Origin: Prevotella sp.
GTDB taxonomy: Bacteria > Bacteroidota > Bacteroidia > Bacteroidales > Dysgonomonadaceae
Length of the DNA stretch: 64,000 nt
Direction of reading: 5' to 3'
Assembly: GCA_031285625.1 (NCBI GenBank)
Contig: JAITVV010000092.1
Span: 1 to 64,000 of the forward strand
The notes under the pieces are model-generated. The model was not told where the DNA came from, made no database searches, and saw only the letters and a list, made by a program, of their open reading frames with translations. Every line of letters begins with the position of its first letter. Position 1 is the stretch's first letter. Below are positions 44,444-53,354 of the stretch, in pieces. The position numbers and the translations under genes were made by a program.

Positions 44444-44920
44444 TTAATCTTTCTTAGCTGAAGTTATTTTTATTGCTTGTATATCTTTTGTCGTTTCACC
44501 TGCATACCAACCATTGTTTCCATTAGTGAAGCTTGGGTCTTTAAATTCAACAGTTTCTATTTTAGTTTCAAAGGCTCCATTCTCATCACCATCAACATCT
44601 TCTATTTTTAATATAAACTCTTGCGATGTAGGAAACTCTACGACATTTAATTCAAATTTACCTTCACTATCAGTAAAAACACTATCAATATAATACGGTC
44701 GGTCTCCCAATTCCGTTTTATATGATTTACCCAGTACCGTTTTTATCTTTGTTATTGGCGCTTCTGATTCATCCACAATCGTTCCTTTTACCTTGAACTT
44801 AGCAGTTGGGGTACCATACTCTGCTGCACCGCCACCACCACTATCACAAGATGAAAATCCCAGCAACACAAGAAAGAAAGATAGAATTTTAGAATATACA
44901 GATAACATTTTCACTTTCAT
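44444..44920 (-). CDS. Radical SAM-associated putative lipoprotein (TIGR04134-like)
   Basis: 158 residues. The lipoprotein signal ends at Cys25 (GFSSC), followed by a striking DSGGGGAAEYGTPTAKFKVK segment and a carboxypeptidase-regulatory-like beta-sandwich (about 45-158, VKGTIVDESEAPITKI). Family knowledge recalls lipoproteins of this type always beside the TIGR04133 radical SAM enzyme, with the Cys-x-x-Gly-rich-EYGTP region most conserved. That region, next to the lipidated Cys, is the likeliest modification target. The gene is directly upstream of the enzyme gene. The nature of any modification has not, to my knowledge, been determined. Confidence 0.88.
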   Translation of the reverse strand: MKVKMLSVYSKILSFFLVLLGFSSCDSGGGGAAEYGTPTAKFKVKGTIVDESEAPITKIKTVLGKSYKTELGDRPYYIDSVFTDSEGKFELNVVEFPTSQEFILKIEDVDGDENGAFETKIETVEFKDPSFTNGNNGWYAGETTKDIQAIKITSAKKD

Positions 44921-44991
44921 AGTAATAATTTTAAACCATAATCCAGGTATCTATATATTATGATGCAGCATATTCTAAAAAAGTTGCATAT

Positions 44992-46563
44992 CTATCTCTT
45001 TTCCTTAGTTTTTGGTTTTGTTTCCGCCTTCGGTTTAGAAGTTGCTGGTTTAGCTTTTACTGCTGGTTTAGACTTAACCTCTGCTTTCGGGTTCGCTATT
45101 TTCGCCGCTGCCGGTTTTACTTCCGCTTTTGGCTTAGCTACAGCAGGAGTCTTAACTTGGGCCTTAGGCTTTACGTCTGTTTTTAGTTTTGCTTCTGCCT
45201 TTAGCTTAGAAGTTACAGATTTTACAACAGGTTCAGCTTTTTTAGTCGCAGGTTTTGGTTTCACTGTAGTTTTTGCTGCAACTTTCGGAGTTTTTGGCTC
45301 CAACTGTTTTAGTTTTTCTTCAAGCTTTTCGATCTCAGTAGCCTGATTATGAATTGTTGTAAGTAATGCATTCAGTTCCTCATTTTCGATAGAACTAGGA
45401 AACTCTGATTCAACACGTTCTTTGAAATCACTCAATACGTTCATATATGTATTAAAGGCATCATAAGGCGATGAATACGGGCTAAATGGCAATGCATTCT
45501 TGGTTCCCATATAATAAAAATGATCACTCGATTGTAAATATGTCCAATCTTGAAGAATACGTCTGGACTGGCTTAAACTTACACGTTCAGATATTTCGTA
45601 TAATTTATTAAATGCATCTTGTTGCAATGTATTACCTAACCATGCTGAAACATCCTTTTCTTCGCCAACCCACGAAATAGGGTGCATAGAAGAAATAGAA
45701 TCGATTGGTTTCATTGTTTTAAATATCTCGGAAGGCGTAGCAAAACCAATATTCTGTTCAGCCGCAAAACGAGGTAGAACCCGCATAAAATCAAAAATAC
45801 CGGAACTCTTTTTCTGAAAATTACCTAAAGCTTCATAATTCATAAAGAGATTTATAACCTGCTCCTCCTTAGGTGTTGCAGCAATCCAGTTAATAAATTT
45901 ATCAGCAGTTAAAGGATACTCATTCCAATCATAATTTGAAAAACGAGTTGCTATATCATCACTAAATTTAGCATTACGCAATAAGAGTTTCAACTTAGGC
46001 TGTTCAGCAGCCTGATACAGGTAATTGGGGCTTTTCCACCCCAGCGTACGTTTAGCGCCTTCGGTAAGCACCCCAGAAAAACCCATTTCGTATATTAGAT
46101 GAGCAATTTCATCCGAATAGATAAGTTCAGTATTACGGAAAGTTTTTGGTCGTTGGCCAAAGAGACTTTCTATCTTATCGCTATGCTCTTTTACTTGTTT
46201 TTTAAACTCTTCGGGGTCCACCAAAGAAGCTAAAGAATGTCCTTGTGTTTCTGCTAGAAATTCCACACAACCAGTATCGGCCAGCTCTTTAAATCCATCA
46301 ATAACTTCTGGTGCATAAATCTCCATCTGATCTAAAGCTACCCCTGAAATAGAGAAAGCCACCTTAAATTTACCATTATATTCGCGAATCATATCCAGCA
46401 TTAACCGGTTAGCAGGAACATAAGAAACCTCTGCTACCTGTTGCATAAAATCTTCGTTGGCAAAGTCATCATAATAATAATGATCACCGCCTATATTGAA
46501 AAATCTATAACGTTTAAGCCTGTGTGGCTGGTGTATCTGGAAGTAAAAACAAATATTTTTCAT
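44992..46563 (-). CDS. Glycoside hydrolase family 57 alpha-glucan enzyme with a Lys/Pro/Ala-rich tail
   Basis: 523 residues. The GH57 barrel (about 1-380) begins ICFYFQIHQPHRLKRYRF and carries the nucleophile Glu in the EFLAETQGHSLASL motif. A coiled coil (about 395-422) precedes a 101-residue low-complexity tail (423-523) of repeated KPKAEVK-type motifs. GH57 enzymes cleave or transfer alpha-1,4/1,6-glucans. It is the last gene of a three-gene glycan operon, about 35 bp after the synthase gene. No signal peptide, so it acts in the cytoplasm on stored glycogen. The basic tail is unusual for the family and may bind glucan, nucleic acid or a partner. Confidence 0.92.
   Translation of the reverse strand: MKNICFYFQIHQPHRLKRYRFFNIGGDHYYYDDFANEDFMQQVAEVSYVPANRLMLDMIREYNGKFKVAFSISGVALDQMEIYAPEVIDGFKELADTGCVEFLAETQGHSLASLVDPEEFKKQVKEHSDKIESLFGQRPKTFRNTELIYSDEIAHLIYEMGFSGVLTEGAKRTLGWKSPNYLYQAAEQPKLKLLLRNAKFSDDIATRFSNYDWNEYPLTADKFINWIAATPKEEQVINLFMNYEALGNFQKKSSGIFDFMRVLPRFAAEQNIGFATPSEIFKTMKPIDSISSMHPISWVGEEKDVSAWLGNTLQQDAFNKLYEISERVSLSQSRRILQDWTYLQSSDHFYYMGTKNALPFSPYSSPYDAFNTYMNVLSDFKERVESEFPSSIENEELNALLTTIHNQATEIEKLEEKLKQLEPKTPKVAAKTTVKPKPATKKAEPVVKSVTSKLKAEAKLKTDVKPKAQVKTPAVAKPKAEVKPAAAKIANPKAEVKSKPAVKAKPATSKPKAETKPKTKEKR
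44995..45297. repeat. Low-complexity Lys/Pro/Ala coding tail of the GH57 gene
   Basis: Encodes GH57 residues 423-523, built of degenerate KPKAEVK/KPAVKAK units resembling histone H1 tails. Codon repetition keeps other frames open, producing a false plus-strand ORF at 44960-45346. Confidence 0.8.
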
Positions 46564-46599
46564 ATATATAAAGTTTTTGTTATAAAATGGAGGTTGTAA

Positions 46600-47856
46600 T
46601 TATTGACAAAGATTATTGTATATATCTCTTACCTTCTGGCCTGCATATTCCCATTTGATATTATCCACTTCTTCTTTTCCTTCCTTACTCAGAAAATCAG
46701 ACATCGAGTCATATGTACAAATCGAGTAAATAGCATCTGCCATACCTTCTACATCCCAATAATCGATTTTAACTGCCTTATCAAGTATTTCGGCACAACC
46801 TGACTGTTTGGATATAATAGTAGGAATACTACACTGCATGGCTTCCAGAGGAGATATGCCAAAAGGTTCTGATACGGATGGCATTACATATACATCACTA
46901 CGTTTTAACATTTCATATACCTGCTTTCCTTTCAGGAATCCTGTAAAATGAAATTTATCAGACATTCCTTTTTCGGCAACAAGATATATCATACGTTCCA
47001 TCATATCACCGCTACCCGCCATTACAAAACGAATATGTTTTGCCTTTTCCAATACACGTGCGGCTGCTTCAACAAAGTACTCAGGTCCTTTTTGCATTGT
47101 TATACGCCCAAGAAAAGTAACAACCTTATCCTTCCCTTTTTTAGGTTCTATAGCTACTATATCCGCACTTAGCGGCTCCACCGCATTATGAACAGTCGTT
47201 ACCTTAGCCGGATTCTGATGATACTTTTCTATAACCGTATTACGTGTAAGATCACTTACACAGATAATATGATCGGCATAATCCATCCCATTTTTTTCCA
47301 TCTGATAAACCTGAGGGTTTACATTTCCCCTGCTACGGTCAAAATCAGTTGCATGTACATGAATTACCAGCGGTTTTCCCAGAATATTTTTAGCATGTAA
47401 TCCTGCCGGATAAGTAAGCCAGTCATGGGAATGGATAATATCATAATTGTGGCTGCGGGCAATAACTCCTGCAACTATCGAGTAATTATTTATTTCTTCA
47501 AGCAGATTATCAGGGTAGCGTCCTGAGAATTCGATACACCCGAGGTCGTTTGGATGCAGATAATTAAAATCCGCATAAATATGATCTCTCAAATTATAAT
47601 ATTCCTGAGGGTCCATATATTTTGATAATCTTTCACTTACATAGTCCCAATGAACATCTCGCCATGCTACAGGTGTATTACAAGCTCCTATTATTTTTAG
47701 AAAACTTTGGTCTTCGTCTCCCCAAGGCTTAGGAATTACAAATGTAATATCCATATCGGGCTGTAAAGACATTCCTTTAGTCAGCCCATAACTTGCCGTT
47801 CCAAGTCCACCCAATATGTGGGGAGGAAACTCCCATCCAAACATTAATGCTTTCAT
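46600..47856 (-). CDS. Glycogen synthase-like glycosyltransferase (GT4/GT5 type)
   Basis: 418 residues from ATG 47856; an upstream TTG reading at 47871 is not needed. GT-B fold: the N-terminal glucan/nucleotide motif KALMFGWEFPPHILGGLGTA, the middle VTFLGRITMQKGPEYFVEAA, and the donor-binding SEPFGISPLEAM with the catalytic Glu pair. It makes linear alpha-1,4-glucan from a nucleotide glucose donor. Flanked by debranching enzyme (upstream) and GH57 (downstream) on the same strand, an arrangement I recall from other Bacteroidota glycogen loci. The donor (ADP- or UDP-glucose) is not decided by sequence reading. Confidence 0.92.
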   Translation of the reverse strand: MKALMFGWEFPPHILGGLGTASYGLTKGMSLQPDMDITFVIPKPWGDEDQSFLKIIGACNTPVAWRDVHWDYVSERLSKYMDPQEYYNLRDHIYADFNYLHPNDLGCIEFSGRYPDNLLEEINNYSIVAGVIARSHNYDIIHSHDWLTYPAGLHAKNILGKPLVIHVHATDFDRSRGNVNPQVYQMEKNGMDYADHIICVSDLTRNTVIEKYHQNPAKVTTVHNAVEPLSADIVAIEPKKGKDKVVTFLGRITMQKGPEYFVEAAARVLEKAKHIRFVMAGSGDMMERMIYLVAEKGMSDKFHFTGFLKGKQVYEMLKRSDVYVMPSVSEPFGISPLEAMQCSIPTIISKQSGCAEILDKAVKIDYWDVEGMADAIYSICTYDSMSDFLSKEGKEEVDNIKWEYAGQKVRDIYNNLCQ

Positions 47857-47932
47857 ATATTCTAGTTTCAAGTTGAAAGTGTTATTACAAGAGAAATCTT
47901 ATAATAAACTATGAACTGATTGCTGATTTTAA

Positions 47933-49906
47933 TTAATATTCATCACTAAATGACTTCTGTGTATTCAACGCATTTATCACTCCGGCTACATTTGTAGAAT
48001 ACGAAATCGGGCCATGTCCGAAATAAGGAATACTACCATCATATACGGCAGATAAAGACCCGATTCCATCGTTAGACATCTCCTCTTCGACTCCAATTAG
48101 TAAACGATCCAGAAATGATATACCACTTCGTTGAAATATTTTTTGATACGCTTCCTGATATGCCCTTAACAACCAAGGCCAGGCAGCACCATTATAGGTA
48201 CTGTACAAACGTTCAGACAAAGGCCCTTCACATCTAGGCCTGAAACCAATACTTTTGGGACTTAAAGTACGTATACCTTTAGCTGTTAATAGTTCTTTGG
48301 TTATAATATCAATAATAGATTTACTTAGCCTTTTATCTAGTAATGGATAATCTAAAGCAATTGCTAATAACATATTTGGCCTGACACTCCAGTCAACAAA
48401 ATTACCGACAACATAGTCATATAAATAGCCACTATCGTTAAGAAATACTTCAAGAAATGATGTTTTGGTTATTTCTGCCAATAGCCCCATCTTTTTTTCT
48501 AATTTAGCATTTCCCTGATTATGGGCTGTCTCTTCATTAAATTTAAGTGCATTATACCAATACGCATTAATCTCAACCAAGCATCCTGTACGGGCAACTG
48601 TATAATAACCATCGGCCGATTTGTTATGCATCCAACTCGGATGCCCCTTCGTATTATCAACACTTAACAAGCCATTTGTTAAAGAAGTCAGATTTGGATG
48701 ATTTCCTTCCTGGATAAATGCAACTACTTTATTTACAAGTTCGGCATACTTTAGATAATAACGCTCAGTATCATGGTTTGCAAACTTTTTCAAAGCACGT
48801 AATAACCATAACAAAACATCACCATCTCCTATATCTTTCAAAAAGCCGGTTATTGGCTTCCCTTGCATAAATTCTTCTATAGCTGGGATAGCAGTATCCA
48901 CAGCTTCTTCAAAAGCATCACTTTTCCCTATACCTAAAGTTAAACCTTCTAAAGCCATAAATTGTTCTCTGGCCCGGACTTCACCCCATGGATATCCGTT
49001 TAAAAGGTAAAGTTCTTCTTTACTTGGACGAAAATAAAACTGATGAGCAGAATTCTTAAGGCAGTTATAGAATGAAGATCGAGGTGTTCTTTCTTTAATA
49101 CCTTCTTCAAAAAGTGTTATTAGCTTACTTGTATCTGCATGGACATCACTTGCCGAAAATATAATCGACTCTCCCTTTTGAATAGGTAATTCGAAATAGC
49201 CGGGCACATATAAGTCCTCTTTATATGGTAACCCCTGATCCATATCCTGTAAATATTCTATTCCTTTATACCAGTTAGGGTCAAAAATAAAATCCACAGG
49301 CTTGTTGAATTGCATAAACAGTTCGGGATAGCCGCTATACATACACATACTGATACCATTCTCCACTTCCTTATAACCATGTTCGGCTACAGAATTTTCT
49401 TTTGTAAGCTGATTGATATCACGGAATGCGAGAAACGGCTTAAAACGCATTGTTGTAGGAGAATGTGCATCCAGTAGCGTATAACGGATAAATATCATAT
49501 TCTCTTCTAACGAAAACATTTTCTCCTTCGAAAGGATAACTCCTCCTACCCTGTATATCGTACGAGGCAGAGAATCGCAATCGAACTCCCGGATATACTT
49601 ATGCCCCATCGGACTATAGTTATTCCCATCATATTTATGAATACCCAGATTGAAATCTGCGCCATGTTGTATTACAGTCTCATCAAAAGACGATAGAAGC
49701 ACATGGTTGGTATTTCCTAATTTAGGAACTGGCATAACGAGTAAGCCATGCTGCTTACGGGTATTACACTCTACTAATGTCGTACAATGATATGCTCCTC
49801 GCCTGTTTGTTCTCAAAATCTCTCTATTAAGGGAATATTCAAGGTTAACCATTCGGGACTTATCAAATTTTAAATAGGCATTTGTTTTTTTATAATTGTA
49901 ATCCAT
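47933..49906 (-). CDS. Glycogen debranching enzyme (amylo-alpha-1,6-glucosidase type)
   Basis: 657 residues. The N-terminal bacterial GDE domain (RTNRRGAYHCTTLVECNTRKQHG, about 33-55) and a C-terminal (alpha/alpha)6-barrel amylo-alpha-1,6-glucosidase domain (about 290-650, with GYPWGEVRAREQFMALEGLTL and SVRPNMLLAIALDYPLL). It removes branch stubs from glycogen. First gene of the operon, 77 bp upstream of the synthase, preceded by a 365-bp gap shared with divergent lgt. Cytoplasmic. It lacks the transferase domain of eukaryotic-type enzymes, which may be why GH57 is co-encoded. Confidence 0.94.
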   Translation of the reverse strand: MDYNYKKTNAYLKFDKSRMVNLEYSLNREILRTNRRGAYHCTTLVECNTRKQHGLLVMPVPKLGNTNHVLLSSFDETVIQHGADFNLGIHKYDGNNYSPMGHKYIREFDCDSLPRTIYRVGGVILSKEKMFSLEENMIFIRYTLLDAHSPTTMRFKPFLAFRDINQLTKENSVAEHGYKEVENGISMCMYSGYPELFMQFNKPVDFIFDPNWYKGIEYLQDMDQGLPYKEDLYVPGYFELPIQKGESIIFSASDVHADTSKLITLFEEGIKERTPRSSFYNCLKNSAHQFYFRPSKEELYLLNGYPWGEVRAREQFMALEGLTLGIGKSDAFEEAVDTAIPAIEEFMQGKPITGFLKDIGDGDVLLWLLRALKKFANHDTERYYLKYAELVNKVVAFIQEGNHPNLTSLTNGLLSVDNTKGHPSWMHNKSADGYYTVARTGCLVEINAYWYNALKFNEETAHNQGNAKLEKKMGLLAEITKTSFLEVFLNDSGYLYDYVVGNFVDWSVRPNMLLAIALDYPLLDKRLSKSIIDIITKELLTAKGIRTLSPKSIGFRPRCEGPLSERLYSTYNGAAWPWLLRAYQEAYQKIFQRSGISFLDRLLIGVEEEMSNDGIGSLSAVYDGSIPYFGHGPISYSTNVAGVINALNTQKSFSDEY

Positions 49907-50271
49907 AATTAACAGATATGCTTATTAATACATTTTATATATAACACAAATTAAACATAGATGTTTTCTATTGCTTGATTTCCGTTTTTAAAGATAGTGA
50001 AAATGTTAATGAATCAACCTTACTAATAAAGATGTTTATTAACATAAACGCTTTTTAAGATCAATTTATAAACAAAGCTTATTTAGAATAATTTTACATA
50101 ACAACATAATAGTAAAATATACTACATTCTTTTAAGGATAAAACATTTACATTAAATATGCCTTAAAATCGGCCTCAACTTATTTATATATTCTATCTCA
50201 ATTGACAAGTATTTTTATATATTTGTAGTCCGAAAAAGATTACTAACTAGTTTGAAATTAAAATAACTTAT
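49907..50271. other. Divergent promoter region between the glycogen operon and lgt
   Basis: 365 bp, very AT-rich, no credible gene. TATATTTG at 50218-50225 is a candidate -7 box for lgt, 46 bases before its ATG. Leftward promoter elements for the debranching gene were not clearly identified. No long hairpin or riboswitch-like structure was seen. Confidence 0.5.
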
Positions 50272-51132
50272 ATGCTTTCATTTATCACATGGAATGTAGA
50301 TCCCGAAGCATTCTCTATATTAGGTCGGGAAATACGCTGGTATGGTATTTTATGGGCAGCAGGAGTTCTTTGTACCACTATGGTTGTACAGAGAATGTAT
50401 AAATCGGAAAAACTTCCGGAAAAATGGTTCGACTCTCTCTTTATCTATGTCCTCACAGGCCTTATCATAGGAGCACGTTTAGGACATTGCTTGTTTTATG
50501 ATCCGGTGTACTATCTAACCAATCCATTGAAAATGTTAATGGTATGGGAAGGTGGGCTATCCAGTCATGGAGGAGCTATAGGAATGACAATCGGTATATG
50601 GCTATACTGTAAACGGGTTTCGAAAAGAAGTATTATATGGGGATTAGACAGACTCATCGTTGGAGTAGCTGTAGGTGCAGCATCAATAAGATTGGGTAAC
50701 CTGATGAATTCGGAAATATATGGAGGTCCGACTACCTTACCATGGGGATTTAATTTTGTAAGAGATCCACACTGGCACTATCCGTTAACAGACGGAGGAT
50801 CAGGAGAACTACCCTGCCATCCTACTCAAATATACGAAGTACTTATTTACCTTGCTGTATTTGCTGTCGGATTATATTTATTCTATAAAACAAACGCTAA
50901 AGATAAACAGGGATTAATCCTGGGTATTTCATTAATAGGCATTTTCCTGTCACGATTCTTCATTGAATTTATTAAAAACATCCAAGAACCATTTGAAATG
51001 AACATGATAGCAACCTATGGGATCAACATGGGACAACTATTGAGTATTCCATTTGTTATATGGGGAATATGGCTTGTATGGAATGCCTTGAGAACGAAAG
51101 AAACTATTGAAACCAAAATAAATAAAAAGTAG
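50272..51132 (+). CDS. lgt: Prolipoprotein diacylglyceryl transferase
   Basis: 286 residues with seven membrane spans. The family signature region SIRLGNLMNSEIYGGPT, the HGGAIGM motif and the CHPTQIYE segment are present. It adds diacylglycerol from phosphatidylglycerol to the lipobox cysteine of prelipoproteins in the inner membrane, the first step of lipoprotein maturation. Many genes in this window encode such lipoproteins (adaptor, OMF, collagen-like, GldB, rSAM lipoprotein). The flavoprotein gene follows after 15 bp, so the two form a transcription unit without an obvious metabolic link. Confidence 0.97.
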   Translation: MLSFITWNVDPEAFSILGREIRWYGILWAAGVLCTTMVVQRMYKSEKLPEKWFDSLFIYVLTGLIIGARLGHCLFYDPVYYLTNPLKMLMVWEGGLSSHGGAIGMTIGIWLYCKRVSKRSIIWGLDRLIVGVAVGAASIRLGNLMNSEIYGGPTTLPWGFNFVRDPHWHYPLTDGGSGELPCHPTQIYEVLIYLAVFAVGLYLFYKTNAKDKQGLILGISLIGIFLSRFFIEFIKNIQEPFEMNMIATYGINMGQLLSIPFVIWGIWLVWNALRTKETIETKINKK

Positions 51133-51147
51133 ACATAATTTACCGAT

Positions 51148-52350
51148 ATGTTAAAACCAATTCCTATAAAAGAAGATCTTTATTACATCGGTGTAAACGA
51201 CCGTACGAAGCATCTTTTTGAAAATTTATGGCCGTTGCCCAAAGGTGTATCATATAACTCATATCTCATAGTAGATGAAAAGACAGCTTTATTTGATACT
51301 GTAGATGTGTGCTATTCTGATATCTTCTTCCACAAACTGGAAATAGCACTGGATGGGAAACCTTTAGACTATGTTATCATCAACCATATGGAACCTGATC
51401 ATTCGGGATCGTTGGGCCTTTTAAGAAACAGATTTCCAAATGTACAAATAGTAGGAAACAAGCGGACTGCCGATATGGTGCAGGGATTCTTTGGAATCAC
51501 TGAGGGCGTAAAGGTAATAGAAGATGGAGAAAACCTGTCATTAGGGAAACACAATCTCGTATTCCACCTGACTCCCATGGTCCATTGGCCAGAAACAATG
51601 ATGACCTATGATACACTCCACAAGATTATCTTTTCCGGCGATGCATTCGGTACTTTCGGAACATTGGATGGAGGAATAACAGATGCTCAGTTACATCCCG
51701 AACGCTACTACGATGAGATGATACGTTACTATTCTAATGTAGTCGGAAAATTCGGTTCACCTGTTCAGAAAGCATTGGAAAAACTAGGAACCCTTGATAT
51801 AAAATATATCTGTTCTACGCATGGCCCTGTGTGGACATTAGATGAGCAAATAAAAAAAGTAATAGGAATATATGATAAACTAAGCCGATACGAAGGTGAT
51901 GAAGGTGTTGTTATTGCCTATGGAAGTATGTATGGGAATACCGAACAAATGGCGGAAACTGTTGCATACGAGTTGGCTCAACAAGGTATAAAAGAGGTTA
52001 TACTGCATAATGTATCAAAGCGCTCACACTCTTATATCATTCGTGATATATTCAAATATAAAGGCCTTATCGTTGGATCACCGACTTATAATAACAAGCT
52101 GTTTCCTGAAGTGGAGTATTTGCTTTCTAAAGTTGAAGGGCGCGATATGAAACACCGCTATTTCGGCTATTTCGGTTCATTTACATGGGCGGGAGCTGCA
52201 GTGAAACGTTTGGCACAATTTGCACAGGATACCAAATTTGAAGTAGTGGGTTCACCTGTAGAAATGAAGCAGGCTATGCGCCTTGATACTTATGATGCTT
52301 GTATATCATTAGGAAAATCGATGGCTGAAAGATTGAAACAAGATAGATAA
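51148..52350 (+). CDS. FprA-family A-type flavoprotein (flavodiiron protein)
   Basis: 400 residues. The N-terminal metallo-beta-lactamase-like domain holds the diiron site: H80-M-E82-P-D84-H85, His in TPMVHWPE, Asp in FSGDAFGTFG and His in CSTHGPVW. A C-terminal flavodoxin domain (about 253-400) binds FMN through YGSMYGNTEQ. These enzymes reduce O2 to water or NO to N2O and protect anaerobes from oxygen and nitrosative stress. Cytoplasmic. The electron donor, typically rubredoxin or a reductase, is not encoded adjacent. The diiron ligands listed are all present, so it should be active. Confidence 0.96.
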   Translation: MLKPIPIKEDLYYIGVNDRTKHLFENLWPLPKGVSYNSYLIVDEKTALFDTVDVCYSDIFFHKLEIALDGKPLDYVIINHMEPDHSGSLGLLRNRFPNVQIVGNKRTADMVQGFFGITEGVKVIEDGENLSLGKHNLVFHLTPMVHWPETMMTYDTLHKIIFSGDAFGTFGTLDGGITDAQLHPERYYDEMIRYYSNVVGKFGSPVQKALEKLGTLDIKYICSTHGPVWTLDEQIKKVIGIYDKLSRYEGDEGVVIAYGSMYGNTEQMAETVAYELAQQGIKEVILHNVSKRSHSYIIRDIFKYKGLIVGSPTYNNKLFPEVEYLLSKVEGRDMKHRYFGYFGSFTWAGAAVKRLAQFAQDTKFEVVGSPVEMKQAMRLDTYDACISLGKSMAERLKQDR

Positions 52351-52372
52351 AATATAAACGATCCTTTATAAT

Positions 52373-52410
52373 GAGTTGTAAGTCTATTGATTTACAGCTC
52401 ATTTTATTTT
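52373..52410 (+). terminator. Terminator after the flavoprotein gene
   Basis: GAGTTGTAA and TTACAGCTC pair (one G-T) around a 10-base loop, followed by ATTTTATTTT. Confidence 0.75.
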
Positions 52411-52435
52411 ATAGGTAAACATTCCAAAATAAAAA

Positions 52436-52466
52436 CTAAAAAAAGCCGCTCTTATATAGGAGCGGC
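52436..52466 (-). terminator. Terminator after the outer-membrane barrel gene
   Basis: On the minus strand GCCGCTC and GAGCGGC pair across an 8-base loop and are followed by TTTTTTT. It lies about 25 bases past the stop codon. Confidence 0.85.
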
Positions 52467-52491
52467 CTTATTATGTTAGAATATTTTATTC

Positions 52492-53079
52492 TTAGAATAC
52501 GATACTTACACCAAGTTCTGTTTGTCCAAGATCAAAATCAAATCCGAAATCATCGGTTTTAACACCATCGAATTTCTCATGTTGATAGCCTAAAAAACCA
52601 AATTTACCTGTTAATGTAATTCTCTTCGATACATTTACAGCAACACCCGGACGAAAACCAACTTCCCATGCATTTAATTTGATTTTTTCGTCATTCGCAT
52701 TCACAGCTTCACTTTTACCATAAGTATAACCTGCACCACCATCTACGAATAAGCTACCCATCTCACCTTTTAGGAAAGCCATACGAAGAAAAGGATTTAC
52801 TGTAAATGCATCTTTAGCATTAATACCTCTAAAGTTACCCATAACAGTTTTATTATGTGCATATCCCAATCTGATACCTACACCCATGTTTTCAGCAAAA
52901 GCATAACCGATTTCAGGAATGATACGGTAAGATGAAACTCTGTCACCGTCACCAACTTTAGTACTGTTGAAACCAACGCTACCGCCAATCCACATTTGAC
53001 CAACTTCTTGTGCAGAAACTGTTGTAGCTAAACCTAACATAATCGCTAGAGTAAAAAATAATTTTTTCATAATTTTCAA
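52492..53079 (-). CDS. Small outer-membrane beta-barrel protein (OmpA/OmpX-like porin family)
   Basis: 195 residues with signal peptide 1-23 (TLAIMLGLATTVSA). The mature part alternates amphipathic strands (GQMWIGGSVGFNSTKVG, IIPEIGYAFAENMGVGIRLG) and ends with an aromatic residue (LGVSIVF), as expected for an eight-stranded barrel inserted by BamA. No plug or peptidoglycan-binding domain. It is common in Bacteroidota with no fixed function. It has a strong terminator and is divergent from the AraC regulator gene about 275 bp away, so the regulator could control it, but no operator is evident. Confidence 0.85.
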   Translation of the reverse strand: MKIMKKLFFTLAIMLGLATTVSAQEVGQMWIGGSVGFNSTKVGDGDRVSSYRIIPEIGYAFAENMGVGIRLGYAHNKTVMGNFRGINAKDAFTVNPFLRMAFLKGEMGSLFVDGGAGYTYGKSEAVNANDEKIKLNAWEVGFRPGVAVNVSKRITLTGKFGFLGYQHEKFDGVKTDDFGFDFDLGQTELGVSIVF

Positions 53080-53314
53080 TTTAGTTTGTGATTTACCTTA
53101 AATAATTAACTCAAATTTGTGATTTTCTCAAATCGCGGGGACAAAGGTCTTATAAATTAGTATATACAAAAAGTCCCAATAAGGATTAAAGATGTTCTAA
53201 AGTTCCTTTTTCCGATAAAAACGTGTATATTCAGCCAACCACATCTGTCCATATATTCTTATCCTATGTTCAAAAGTTCCCGTACAAAATAAAATGATAA
53301 TAAAGAAAAAAGAT

Positions 53315-53322
53315 TAAATTTG
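53315..53322 (+). promoter_or_regulatory. -7 box of the AraC-type regulator gene
   Basis: TAAATTTG matches TAnnTTTG, 33 bases before the regulator ATG. Confidence 0.5.
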
Positions 53323-53354
53323 CATCTCCTGTAACAAAACGATATAAATACTAC

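Noticed and set aside
44960-45346. Plus-strand hydrophobic ORF opposite the GH57 tail
   Set aside because: It is the complement of the Lys/Pro/Ala repeats; no start context or family.
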